Part shown: positions 36,442-45,100 of the stretch, piece by piece
How the letters are laid out: each line of letters starts with the position of its first letter
Numbering within the stretch: position 1 is the stretch's first letter
From: an uncultured Clostridia bacterium
GTDB lineage: Bacteria > Bacillota > Clostridia > UBA1381
Direction: 5' to 3'
NCBI GenBank assembly: GCA_934476075.1
Contig: CAKSNH010000005.1
Location: 66,627-130,626 of the forward strand
Length of the DNA: 64,000 nt
Translations under genes and position numbers: made by a program
Notes under the pieces: generated by a model
Told to the model about the DNA's origin: nothing
The model's database searches: none
Seen by the model: only the letters and a program-made list of their open reading frames with translations

Positions 36442-39400
36442 ATGAAAAAAATTATTTCAACGTTTTTGGCATTAAGTATGCTGCTTTCGGGTGCAGGCAC
36501 TATGGCGGCAGCAAATGATGATGTAGAATTAATGTCATCAGCAGGAATTGAAAGTCTTGGACGTGGATTGGTGGTACAATCATTTGGAGATGATAAAGGC
36601 GTATATCTCACATGGAGATTGCAGGCGAGCGAGGACGCTGTGTTCGGCAGTGCGGCAAAAAATGTGGAATTTAACATTTACAAGAACGGCACGTTTCTTG
36701 CAAATGAAAAAGACACCACAAACTATGTTGACCAAACAGGCACATCGTCAGATGTATATCAGGTAGCACCTGTGATTGACGGAACAGAAGGGGACAAGTG
36801 TGATGAGGTTTCCGCATTTGCAAGCGGAAGCAATTACTTCGATATTCCCGTAGAAAAACCCGCCGACATCACTTTGGCGGACGGCAACACATACAGCTAC
36901 ACCATAGGCGATTCGTCATGCGGCGACCTTGACGGTGACGGCGAGTATGAATTGGTGGTAAAATGGGACTGCAATGCACATGACAACTCACAAAGCGGTT
37001 ATACGGGTAACGTGCTTTTGGACGCATACAAGATGGACGGCACAAAGCTATGGCGAATTGATTTGGGAAAGAATATCCGTGGCGGAGCACATTACACACA
37101 ATTTTTAGTGTATGACTTTGACCAAGACGGCAAAGCAGAAATGACCTGTAAAACCGCACCGGGTTCAAAGGACGCAAACGGAGATTATGTAACGGCAGTG
37201 AGCACAAACAACGCAATTAAAAATGCGGACAATACCGCCGAATATGTGAATAAGGGCGGATATGTACTTGACGGTGACGAATATTTTACTGTATTTAACG
37301 GCGAAACAGGTGCGGCGGTTGATACAATCTATTATCCCGTTCAGCGTGTTGATGCGGCAGTATGGGGAGATACTTACGGAAACCGCTGCGACAGATTTAT
37401 AGCAGACGTTGCATGGCTTGACGGCGAAAAGCCGTATGCGGTGTATTGGAGAGGTTATTATTTCGGCAGAAACGGTATGCAGCGTGTAGGTGTGTGCGGT
37501 ATCAGCTTTGACGGCGAAAGACTGAATCCGAAATATGTATTCGATACATATGATACGGAAAATTCATCTTATAAGAATAGTTCTGTAAGCTATGATAACG
37601 GTACATATAAAGGTGTAAACGGATTTACTTCGGGAAATGAAATATATGTAGGACAGGGTAACCATAATATGGCGTCTGCCGATGTCGATGATGACGGAAA
37701 AGATGAAGTAATGAGTGCTACACTATGCTTGGAAGTGAATGATGCCGATAAATTGATGCCGAAGTGGTGTAAATTTAAGGAGCATGGCGATGCGTATCAT
37801 TTAGGTAATTATGACCCTACAACAGATGGTATGGAATATTTTGTTGTGCACGAGGACAGCCGTTCTGAACCGAATGAATACGGTACTGTGCTTGATTATG
37901 GTATGTCGGTGTATAATGCAAAGACAGGCGAGGAATTGTTCCACGAAGGTGCATCAGAGGATACGGGACGAGGAATGATGGCAAATATCGGTGCGGGCGG
38001 ATATTATCAATTTTGGAGTTCGGGTAATGCACCGAGAGTGGCTATGGGCGGAACTGATTTTGAAGATGCGGAATGGGGAAAGCCAAGCGTGAATTTCCGT
38101 ATTTTCTGGGACGGCGATTTGTATGACGAGCTTCTGGACGGAATTAAAATTGACGGCTGGAACGGTTCGGGAATGAGCAGATTGTTTACGGCAAGCGATT
38201 GTTCAAGCGTAAACGGTTCTAAGGCAAATCCGGCATTGCAGGCGGATTTGTTCGGCGACTGGCGTGAGGAAGTTGTGTATCCGCTTTCAACAAATGACGG
38301 ACTTAGAGTGTACACCACCAATATAGAAACAAAGTACAAAATTAAAACACTTATGAGCGACAGAATGTACAGAAACAGTGTCGCATCGGAACAGGCATCA
38401 TACAATCAGCCGCCGAATATAAGTATGTATTTAAGCAATGACACGGTGTACGGAAATATTACTAATGTTTCTTTGACCGCACCGATAAGAAAAACGTATA
38501 TCAAGGGACAATCGCTTGATTTGCGTGGTATGACCTTGACGGGGACTTTTGACACAGGTCTTAGTGCGGAACTTGAAGAATACGAAGTGAGCGGATTTGA
38601 CAGTTCGACAGCGGGCAAAAAGACTGTTACCGTTACAAGCCATGGATATACATTTAGCTTTGATGTTAATGTTGTGGACGGAGCGAATTTCTATTCGGAC
38701 AATTTCTCATCTTACAGCAGTTCGTCAATAACCATGGGCAGACAAGGTACAGAGGCAAAATCGCAAGCTTTGGGAAGTCTTAACCTTGGCATAGGTGCAA
38801 AGGGCGATTATACGAGTGGTTTTGCAATTTCAAATGATACATTTGGAAATGTGCTAAGTTGTGTTTCGGGTAGATATGCAACAGTAGGCAGAGGTGCATA
38901 TTTCAATTTTGACCAATGCAATTTGCCGGCATTTGCGGATTTGGGCAATGATGAAATTTTGACAATCGACTTTGACGCACGTTATCAGGATAGTTCATCT
39001 ACAATGGAGATACGGGGCGTCACAAGTACCGGCAGTGAAAAAGCAAATTCGTCAAATCCTTTCCGTGACCCGTATTTATCGGTACTGAACAATTCAAATA
39101 TACCTACGGGCGAGTGGATAAACGTTAAATTGGATATAACAAAGTCTAAAAATGTTACATTGACCATAACAGGCAAGGGAGGAAATGTGCTTGATACACG
39201 GACGTTTACCGCAAAGGGTGACGCTGTCGGGAATATTGCATTTTACGGTTCCCCTTCACAGATAGATATATCAAATATGTCTGTATATACAAATGATGTT
39301 GTAAACGGTATAAGCATAGCGAGCGAACCGACAAAGACAGAATACGAAAAGGGCAGTACAGAGCTTGATTTGACGGGTCTTGTTGTAAATGCAACATATA

Positions 39401-41139
39401 CTTCGGGCAAGACAAGAGCGGTCGGCGGTTATACCGTAAGCGGATTTGACGGTGATACTGTTGGCAAACAGACTATTACTGTTTCATACAACGGATATAC
39501 GGCTACATTCGATATTATGGTAAATGCAAATGTAAAGACTGTTTATTTCAGCGATGATTTTGAAAGCTACACAAGTGCGTCAATAACCATTGGTAAACAG
39601 GGTGAAAAAGAGCAGTCGCAGGATTTGGGCAATTTGGATTTGACAGTAGGTGCAAGAACAAGCGGCGGTGATGGTACAAGCGGATTTAATCTGGTGGAAG
39701 ATACTGATAATAAGTATTTAAGCATTGTATCGGGAAAAAATGCAACATCATCGAGAGGCGGAGGCATTGCATTTGATGCAAGCTGCGGTATACCTGCATT
39801 TGCGGATATTCCGGAGGGCAAAACTTTGGTTATGAGTTTTGATGCTTATTATAAGGATGCATCATCTACATTGCAGGTTATGGGCGTTACAAGTTCTGAA
39901 ACATCAAAGGGTGGTCAGGTGGTAAGTGACCCGTATTTGTCGGTTGCAAATAATAAAAAATTGCCGACAGGCGAGTGGTTTAATATTTCGCTTAGCATAA
40001 GCAGTGACAAGAACGTTGTATTGACAGTCACAAATTCAGCCGGTGAGGTGCTGGATACGCAAACATTTACTGCGTGCGGTGACAGTATTGAAAAAATTGC
40101 ATTCTACGGCGGAGCAACAGTTGTAAATATAGATAATTTGCAGGTGTATGCGTTAGGCAAGGAATTGTCGGGAATAAGCATTACAACAAAACCGACAAAG
40201 CTTACATATAAATTGGGCGAAAGTCTTGATTTGGCGGGTATGGTTGTAACAGCTGTGTACAGTGATACTACAACAGGTACTGTAAGTGAGTATCTGACAA
40301 GCGGATATGATGCAAATACAGTCGGAAAGCAGACTGTAACCGTAAAATACAGCGGACAAACGGCAACGTTTGATGTTACTGTAATAGGTATAAAGGGAAT
40401 AAGCGTTACGACAAAGCCGACAAAGGTTACATATAAAAAGGGTGAAAGCCTTGATTTGACAGGTATGGTGGTTACGGCAGAGTATACTGACGGAACAAAC
40501 GTAGCGGTAACAGACTATACCACAAGCGGATATAATGCAAATAAATCGGGCAAGCAGACCATAACGGTAACATACGGCGGTAAAACTGCAACGTTTGATG
40601 TTACGGTGGAAAAAACGCTTACAGGAATAAGCATTACAACAAAGCCGACAAAGACTGTATATAAAAAAGGCGAAAGTCTTGATTTGACGGGTATGGTAGT
40701 TACAGCGTCATATGATGACAATTCAAGTGAGGCGGTAACAGGCTACACCACAAGCGGTTTTGACACAAATACAATAGGAACTCAAACGGTTACAGTGGCA
40801 TATGGAGGTCAAAATGCGACATTTGAGGTTACTGTTGAGAATATCAAGGTGGAAATAAAGGTTGCACAAAACGGCTTGAATTTCGCAAACGGTATTTTGT
40901 CAGGCAGTCTGACAGCGAATATCGCAAATAACAGCGGAGATGCATATATTCTGTTTGCGGTATATGATGAGGACGGAATTTTGACTCAGATTAAATATAA
41001 GACAGTGACAGATGAAAATACAGCTGAATTCAGCAATGTAAAGGCTGAAAATCTGACCGAGAACTATTCATGCAAATTATTTGCTTGGAAAGATTTAAAA
41101 AATGTAAAACCAATCTGCGGAGAATATAAAGTTAAGTAA
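36442..41139 (+). CDS. Secreted rhamnogalacturonan lyase, polysaccharide lyase family 11, with Ig-like repeats
   Basis: A 1565-residue exported enzyme. Signal peptide at 1 to about 24. The PL11 propeller spans about 35-665 (CGDLDGDGEYELVVKWD, GQGNHNMASADVDDDGKDE, ADLFGDWREEV). Then: Ig-like domain at ~670-745, a beta-sandwich module at ~746-950, a second Ig-like domain at ~953-1030, a second copy of the sandwich module at ~1033-1240, and three Ig-like domains in a row (~1243, 1319, 1394), each with TKPTK, KGESLDLTGMVVTA and G-K-Q-T-V/I-T-V. A final ~100-residue domain ends YSCKLFAWKDLKNVKPI. The Ig-like type is bacterial group 3. Paralogue of the 31570 gene with different attachments. Confidence 0.92.
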   Translation: MKKIISTFLALSMLLSGAGTMAAANDDVELMSSAGIESLGRGLVVQSFGDDKGVYLTWRLQASEDAVFGSAAKNVEFNIYKNGTFLANEKDTTNYVDQTGTSSDVYQVAPVIDGTEGDKCDEVSAFASGSNYFDIPVEKPADITLADGNTYSYTIGDSSCGDLDGDGEYELVVKWDCNAHDNSQSGYTGNVLLDAYKMDGTKLWRIDLGKNIRGGAHYTQFLVYDFDQDGKAEMTCKTAPGSKDANGDYVTAVSTNNAIKNADNTAEYVNKGGYVLDGDEYFTVFNGETGAAVDTIYYPVQRVDAAVWGDTYGNRCDRFIADVAWLDGEKPYAVYWRGYYFGRNGMQRVGVCGISFDGERLNPKYVFDTYDTENSSYKNSSVSYDNGTYKGVNGFTSGNEIYVGQGNHNMASADVDDDGKDEVMSATLCLEVNDADKLMPKWCKFKEHGDAYHLGNYDPTTDGMEYFVVHEDSRSEPNEYGTVLDYGMSVYNAKTGEELFHEGASEDTGRGMMANIGAGGYYQFWSSGNAPRVAMGGTDFEDAEWGKPSVNFRIFWDGDLYDELLDGIKIDGWNGSGMSRLFTASDCSSVNGSKANPALQADLFGDWREEVVYPLSTNDGLRVYTTNIETKYKIKTLMSDRMYRNSVASEQASYNQPPNISMYLSNDTVYGNITNVSLTAPIRKTYIKGQSLDLRGMTLTGTFDTGLSAELEEYEVSGFDSSTAGKKTVTVTSHGYTFSFDVNVVDGANFYSDNFSSYSSSSITMGRQGTEAKSQALGSLNLGIGAKGDYTSGFAISNDTFGNVLSCVSGRYATVGRGAYFNFDQCNLPAFADLGNDEILTIDFDARYQDSSSTMEIRGVTSTGSEKANSSNPFRDPYLSVLNNSNIPTGEWINVKLDITKSKNVTLTITGKGGNVLDTRTFTAKGDAVGNIAFYGSPSQIDISNMSVYTNDVVNGISIASEPTKTEYEKGSTELDLTGLVVNATYTSGKTRAVGGYTVSGFDGDTVGKQTITVSYNGYTATFDIMVNANVKTVYFSDDFESYTSASITIGKQGEKEQSQDLGNLDLTVGARTSGGDGTSGFNLVEDTDNKYLSIVSGKNATSSRGGGIAFDASCGIPAFADIPEGKTLVMSFDAYYKDASSTLQVMGVTSSETSKGGQVVSDPYLSVANNKKLPTGEWFNISLSISSDKNVVLTVTNSAGEVLDTQTFTACGDSIEKIAFYGGATVVNIDNLQVYALGKELSGISITTKPTKLTYKLGESLDLAGMVVTAVYSDTTTGTVSEYLTSGYDANTVGKQTVTVKYSGQTATFDVTVIGIKGISVTTKPTKVTYKKGESLDLTGMVVTAEYTDGTNVAVTDYTTSGYNANKSGKQTITVTYGGKTATFDVTVEKTLTGISITTKPTKTVYKKGESLDLTGMVVTASYDDNSSEAVTGYTTSGFDTNTIGTQTVTVAYGGQNATFEVTVENIKVEIKVAQNGLNFANGILSGSLTANIANNSGDAYILFAVYDEDGILTQIKYKTVTDENTAEFSNVKAENLTENYSCKLFAWKDLKNVKPICGEYKVK

Positions 41140-41140
41140 G

Positions 41141-41179
41141 AAAAAACTGCTGCGGCGAGTTTGCCGCAGCAGTTTTTTT
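41141..41179 (+). terminator. Terminator of the second PL11 gene
   Basis: AAAAACTGCTGCGGC / GCCGCAGCAGTTTTT with a 6-nt loop; one of the strongest in the window. Confidence 0.92.
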
Positions 41180-41277
41180 AATTTGTAGGAAATTGCGTAA
41201 AACGCAATGACGGAAAATCAAAAATGCTACCTTAATCCTCCGCCCGCAGGCGGTGCTTCTATCAGAAGCTTTTTTAT
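41180..41277 (+). repeat. R1 repeat, full-length copy
   Basis: AATTTGTAGGAAATTGCG start, ATTGCGT-aaa-ACGCAAT palindrome, CCGCC-cgca-GGCGG palindrome, and hairpin GCTTCT-atc-AGAAGC with T6. Abuts the bioB stop codon. Confidence 0.85.
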
Positions 41278-42237
41278 TTATAATTCAGCTTTGTAATTCA
41301 ATTTATCAAGCAACTGCATATCGGTTTCTATGCTAATACCCGATGTGGTAAGCATATCGCCCGAAATAGCCGCATTTGCTCCCGATTGGAAACATTTTTC
41401 GCCTTTGTCGGGTAAAAGTCCACGGCCACCCGCAAGCCGGATAGACGCAGTCGGCAAAATGAAACGATACACCGCCGCAATTCGGCACATATCGTCATTT
41501 GTAAGTCTTGGATTATTTTCATACGGCGTACCTTTTACAGCGTTTAGCATATTGATTGGAACGGATTGTATACCAAGCTCACGCAGAGTTAATGCCATAT
41601 CAATTCTATCCTCGACAGTTTCGCCAAGACCCATGATACCGCCGCTGCACACGTTAAGTCCTGCTTTTTGTGCGGCTTTTATGGTTGCGATTTTATCATT
41701 AAAGGTATGCGTGGTACAGACATTCGGGAAATTATTGCGTGATGTTTCAATATTGTTATGTACTCTCGATACGCCGGCAGATTTCAGCTTTGCGAATTGT
41801 TCCTCATTAAGCAGACCGAATGACGCACATACATCAATATCTGTTTCCTTGCGGATAGTACGCACTACGTCACACATTTTATCCACTTCATCGTCTGAAA
41901 GCTTTTTGCCCGATGTTACTATGGAATATCTCAATACCCCACGTTCATCATTGTATTTTGCCTGTTTTACAATTTCTTCGGTGGATAACAGCGAGTATTC
42001 TTCAACATTTGTATGGTAAAATGCAGATTGTGCACAGTATTTGCAGTTTTCTGAACATTTTCCGCTTTTGCCGTTGATAATGGTGCATATATCAAATTTG
42101 TTTCCGCAAAAATGTCTGCGGATTTCATCGGCGGCGGAACAGAGTTCGTCAAGCGGTGCATTATACAATTCCATGGCATCGGATTTTGTCACCGTATATC
42201 CGTCAAGTACCTTTGTTTTCAATTCATTTACATTCAT
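41278..42237 (-). CDS. bioB: Biotin synthase
   Basis: A 319-residue radical SAM enzyme that inserts sulfur into dethiobiotin. The cluster cysteines are Cys61, Cys65 and Cys68 (CSENCKYC). IVTSGKK, HNNIETSRNNFPNVCTTHTF, CSGGIMGLGET and ASIRLAGGR are family blocks. AGAGGTAATAAATC precedes the ATG. It is the only biotin gene here, so dethiobiotin may come from elsewhere. A BirA box covers its promoter. Confidence 0.95.
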   Translation of the reverse strand: MNVNELKTKVLDGYTVTKSDAMELYNAPLDELCSAADEIRRHFCGNKFDICTIINGKSGKCSENCKYCAQSAFYHTNVEEYSLLSTEEIVKQAKYNDERGVLRYSIVTSGKKLSDDEVDKMCDVVRTIRKETDIDVCASFGLLNEEQFAKLKSAGVSRVHNNIETSRNNFPNVCTTHTFNDKIATIKAAQKAGLNVCSGGIMGLGETVEDRIDMALTLRELGIQSVPINMLNAVKGTPYENNPRLTNDDMCRIAAVYRFILPTASIRLAGGRGLLPDKGEKCFQSGANAAISGDMLTTSGISIETDMQLLDKLNYKAEL

Positions 42238-42271
42238 GATTTATTACCTCTTTTTCTGATTGCTATTTAGG

Positions 42272-42300
42272 ATAGTAACACAAAAACAATAAATTGTCAA
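42272..42300 (-). promoter_or_regulatory. bioB promoter
   Basis: Minus strand TTGACA (42300-42295), 17-nt spacer, TACTAT (42277-42272). Confidence 0.75.
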
Positions 42301-42327
42301 CCGATTAAATATAAAATGGTTTACAAT
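42293..42327. promoter_or_regulatory. BirA operator
   Basis: TTGTCAACC - 15 nt - GGTTTACAA, one mismatch from a perfect palindrome and matching the known BirA consensus. It overlaps the -35 of bioB, so biotin-loaded BirA should repress the gene. Confidence 0.85.
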
Positions 42328-42339
42328 ATAAATAGGAAG

Positions 42340-42381
42340 AAAAAACACATATTTTGATGTGGGTATCAAAATATGTGTTTT
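42340..42381 (-). terminator. Terminator of the secreted Pro/Thr-rich protein gene
   Basis: AAAACACATATTTTGAT / ATCAAAATATGTGTTTT with a 6-nt loop; T-run on the minus strand. Confidence 0.85.
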
Positions 42382-42385
42382 AGAT

Positions 42386-43465
42386 TTAGTTATCGTATGT
42401 ATATACAATCATTTCCGCAACTTCATCATCTATAACATTTGCAACGGCGTATACATATGTGCTGTCTGAGTTCCATGTGATGTTATCATCATCGTCATAT
42501 GATGATTTTACAATCGACGATTTTTGTATACCGCTTGAATTAGCCAATGAAATATCGGTTTTCTTGGTTAAATCACAGGTGTAGACAATGGTGTCTTTGG
42601 AATACGAAAGGTCTGCACTGTGTTTTGCCAAACCGTCTATATCATATAATGTGAATGACGAGTTACGCTTGTCGGTGATTATGCCCAGATAATAACCCGA
42701 TTTGTCATTCAGTGCCGACGGATAATCTGCTCCGTTTGCATTGCCGAGCAAGGTTTGGAATGAGCTTATATTTGGATTTTGTGACATAATATCCTTTGAG
42801 CTTGGACGAAAATCCAGCGATACGGTTTTTATTTTGCCGCTTAAACTTACCACAAAATGTATCATGTCGCCCTCTTTTAATGTGGTCACGTCATCGCCGT
42901 TTGTCAATTTTACATCGTCCTCGATGAACAATGTGCGTTCACGTCCCTGATAGTAACAATCGACTTTTGTTATGGTTTCTTCGTTCTCGTCAAGCGATTT
43001 GTATACTTTTGTAACCAATGCAAGTGCATTTACCGCATCTTTTTGAGTAGGGTATGCACTCGGATATGCAGGTGCTGTCGGTTCTGCGGACGGAGCTGTG
43101 GTTGGTTCTGTTGTCGGTTCTGCGGACGGAGCAACGGTAGGCTCTGCTGTCGGCTCAGAAGTAGGTTTCGGCACGATAATATCCGGAGTTACATCGGGGA
43201 TAATCTCGAATGTATTTGTTGATTTATCAAGTTTCACCAAAACATATTTTTGGGCATTTTCAATAACTGCATCATCTGCGGTGATGTTTGAATTATCGTC
43301 GGCGGAATTGTATGTTCTTATACCGATTAATTTGTTATCTTTATCATAACCCGACAAAATCAATAGTGTGTTGCCGGAGGTATTTGCTGTTTCCTGTGCG
43401 GCAAATGCGTTTGCGGATAAAAGCATTGAGCCTGCAAGCAAAAGCGTAATAAATTTCTTTTTCAT
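42386..43465 (-). CDS. Secreted hypothetical protein with Pro/Thr/Glu linker
   Basis: A 359-residue exported protein of unknown role. Signal peptide to about residue 22 (ANAFAA). Residues about 25-90 look like a small beta domain (TLLILSGYDKDNKLIGI), also seen at the C-terminus of other Clostridial surface proteins. A linker at about 97-140 repeats EPT and APSAEPT. The rest (145-359) is a beta-rich domain with no recognised motif (KDAVNALALVTKV, ADYPSALNDKSGYYLG). No anchor was seen. Confidence 0.75.
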   Translation of the reverse strand: MKKKFITLLLAGSMLLSANAFAAQETANTSGNTLLILSGYDKDNKLIGIRTYNSADDNSNITADDAVIENAQKYVLVKLDKSTNTFEIIPDVTPDIIVPKPTSEPTAEPTVAPSAEPTTEPTTAPSAEPTAPAYPSAYPTQKDAVNALALVTKVYKSLDENEETITKVDCYYQGRERTLFIEDDVKLTNGDDVTTLKEGDMIHFVVSLSGKIKTVSLDFRPSSKDIMSQNPNISSFQTLLGNANGADYPSALNDKSGYYLGIITDKRNSSFTLYDIDGLAKHSADLSYSKDTIVYTCDLTKKTDISLANSSGIQKSSIVKSSYDDDDNITWNSDSTYVYAVANVIDDEVAEMIVYTYDN

Positions 43466-43499
43466 TTTATCATCTCCTTATACTGTTTTAGACGTTAAA

Positions 43500-44675
43500 T
43501 TATTTATTTTGTTCCGATTTTTCTGATTTTTTTGCCAAATAAGATGCAACAAACTGTGATGCACAGCGTCCCGAACGTCCGCTGTAATTCATTTGCCATA
43601 CGATAGCTTTTCTTTCGATTTCCGCATTCATGGCAATATTTTTGGCTTTCAGCAGTTCGGATACGATATTCAGGTATTCCTTTTGCGTAGGGGCGGAGAA
43701 CACAAGACTGATACCGAAACGCTCCGACAATGACAGGGTTTCCTGCATATTATCGTTTTTATGTACTTCGCCGCCTTCTCTATCTGCCCATGTTTCCTTG
43801 ATAAGGTGACGGCGGTTTGAGGTTGCATAGATAAGTACGTTTTTCGGTCTTGCTTCAAGCTGACCGTCCATTGCAACTTTAAGTGCCTTATAATCGGGGT
43901 CGCTTGTTTCAAATGACAAATCATCAAGGAAAATGATGTATTTGTGAGGTTTGTCCGAAAGATAATTTACGAGTGACGGAAGTGCACAGAGATGTTTCTT
44001 AGGCATTTCGACAACTCTCAAACCTTCTTCGTAGAACATATTCAAAAGTGCCTTTACCGATGAAGATTTACCCGTACCTCTGTCGCCGAAAAGCAATACG
44101 TTATTCGCCATTTTACCCTCGACAAAATCAAGCGTGTTTCCGATTAATATTTCCTTTTGATATTCAAGTCCGACAAGTGCGGAGAATGTGATACCGTCGG
44201 TATTTTCTATACCGATTAGTCCGTCCTCATACTTGTAAGCGATGTATTTTGCAAGTACGCCCGTGCCGAATTTATGATAATGCTCGATAAGCAAATCGGT
44301 GAAAGCGTTAATGTCGTCGGTTTCGGTAAGCATTTTAATCGAGTCTTTGTAGTCCTCATAAAAACCGATAGGATTTCCCGACGGTTTATAGCTTTCGGTG
44401 CACAATGTTATAAGGTCGCCGAAGATTACGGATATGTCATGCGTAAGGGCAGTTTTCAAATCGTCTCCTATTTTCTTGCCCGCACCCGCCAATGACGAAA
44501 CAATATTTTCATCGTTGGCTATAAGCGATATGACATATTCTTTAACCGAATTATCGGTTACACCGCTTGTTTCGGCAAAACGAATTACATCGTTCATCGC
44601 TTTGTACGGCTGACCGCTCATAAGCGATTTGACAACGTTATCCGACTCTATATTATTCAAAATGTACAGTTCCAT
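43500..44675 (-). CDS. DUF815 family AAA+ ATPase
   Basis: A 391-residue P-loop ATPase of the DUF815 family. An N-terminal helical part (1-170) precedes Walker A GDRGTGKSS at about residue 195, Walker B IIFLDDLSFE at about 247, and sensor YATSNRRHLI. Close to DnaA/IstB-like loaders in fold; cellular role not established. GAAGGTG is the ribosome site. Only a short gap separates it from the secreted-protein gene downstream, without clear functional link. Confidence 0.88.
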   Translation of the reverse strand: MELYILNNIESDNVVKSLMSGQPYKAMNDVIRFAETSGVTDNSVKEYVISLIANDENIVSSLAGAGKKIGDDLKTALTHDISVIFGDLITLCTESYKPSGNPIGFYEDYKDSIKMLTETDDINAFTDLLIEHYHKFGTGVLAKYIAYKYEDGLIGIENTDGITFSALVGLEYQKEILIGNTLDFVEGKMANNVLLFGDRGTGKSSSVKALLNMFYEEGLRVVEMPKKHLCALPSLVNYLSDKPHKYIIFLDDLSFETSDPDYKALKVAMDGQLEARPKNVLIYATSNRRHLIKETWADREGGEVHKNDNMQETLSLSERFGISLVFSAPTQKEYLNIVSELLKAKNIAMNAEIERKAIVWQMNYSGRSGRCASQFVASYLAKKSEKSEQNK

Positions 44676-45100
44676 TTTATTACACCTTCTATATGTATTT
44701 CTTATGCGTTTGCACTTATATATTATAACAAATTATAATGAAAAAATCAAATTATACATGAAAAAGTGCTAAAAAAGTATACAAATTTTATGAAATGAAT
44801 AAAAACGTTATTGTGCACAATTTTTTTAAAAAAAATTAAAAAAATATAGTGCATTTTTGATAAAAGTATGATATAATAAATGTATAGAAAAATATATAAG
44901 CGTACTGAAAGAAAATACAGGTAAAATTATATATGGCAAAACAGTAATTTATATATAATTTCTTGCATATAAATAATTTTACATGGTTCTTTCAAAATGC
45001 TTATATTAATTTTGATTTAGTGTGCTATAATTATTGGTAACTGTAAAAGAGGGGTTGGTTACGATATGCACATAATAGTTGATAAATACAGGAGGGAAAA
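44676..45100. promoter_or_regulatory. Promoter and leader region of the glycogen cluster
   Basis: An extended -10 TGATATAAT (44869-44877) is followed by a long hairpin (44897-45003, listed separately). A second TATAAT at 45026-45031 could be another start. A GTAAC / GTTAC hairpin follows at about 45037-45062, then AGGAGGG and the glgB start. Confidence 0.5.
44897..45003 (+). promoter_or_regulatory. Long leader hairpin upstream of glgB
   Basis: About 107 nt of nested pairing: ATAAGC / GCTTAT, GAAAGAA / TTCTTTC, GTAAAATTAT / ATAATTTTAC, GCAA / TTGC, with a short AT-rich apex. Small asymmetric bulges between stems make it look like a structured RNA rather than a plain palindrome. Confidence 0.6.
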
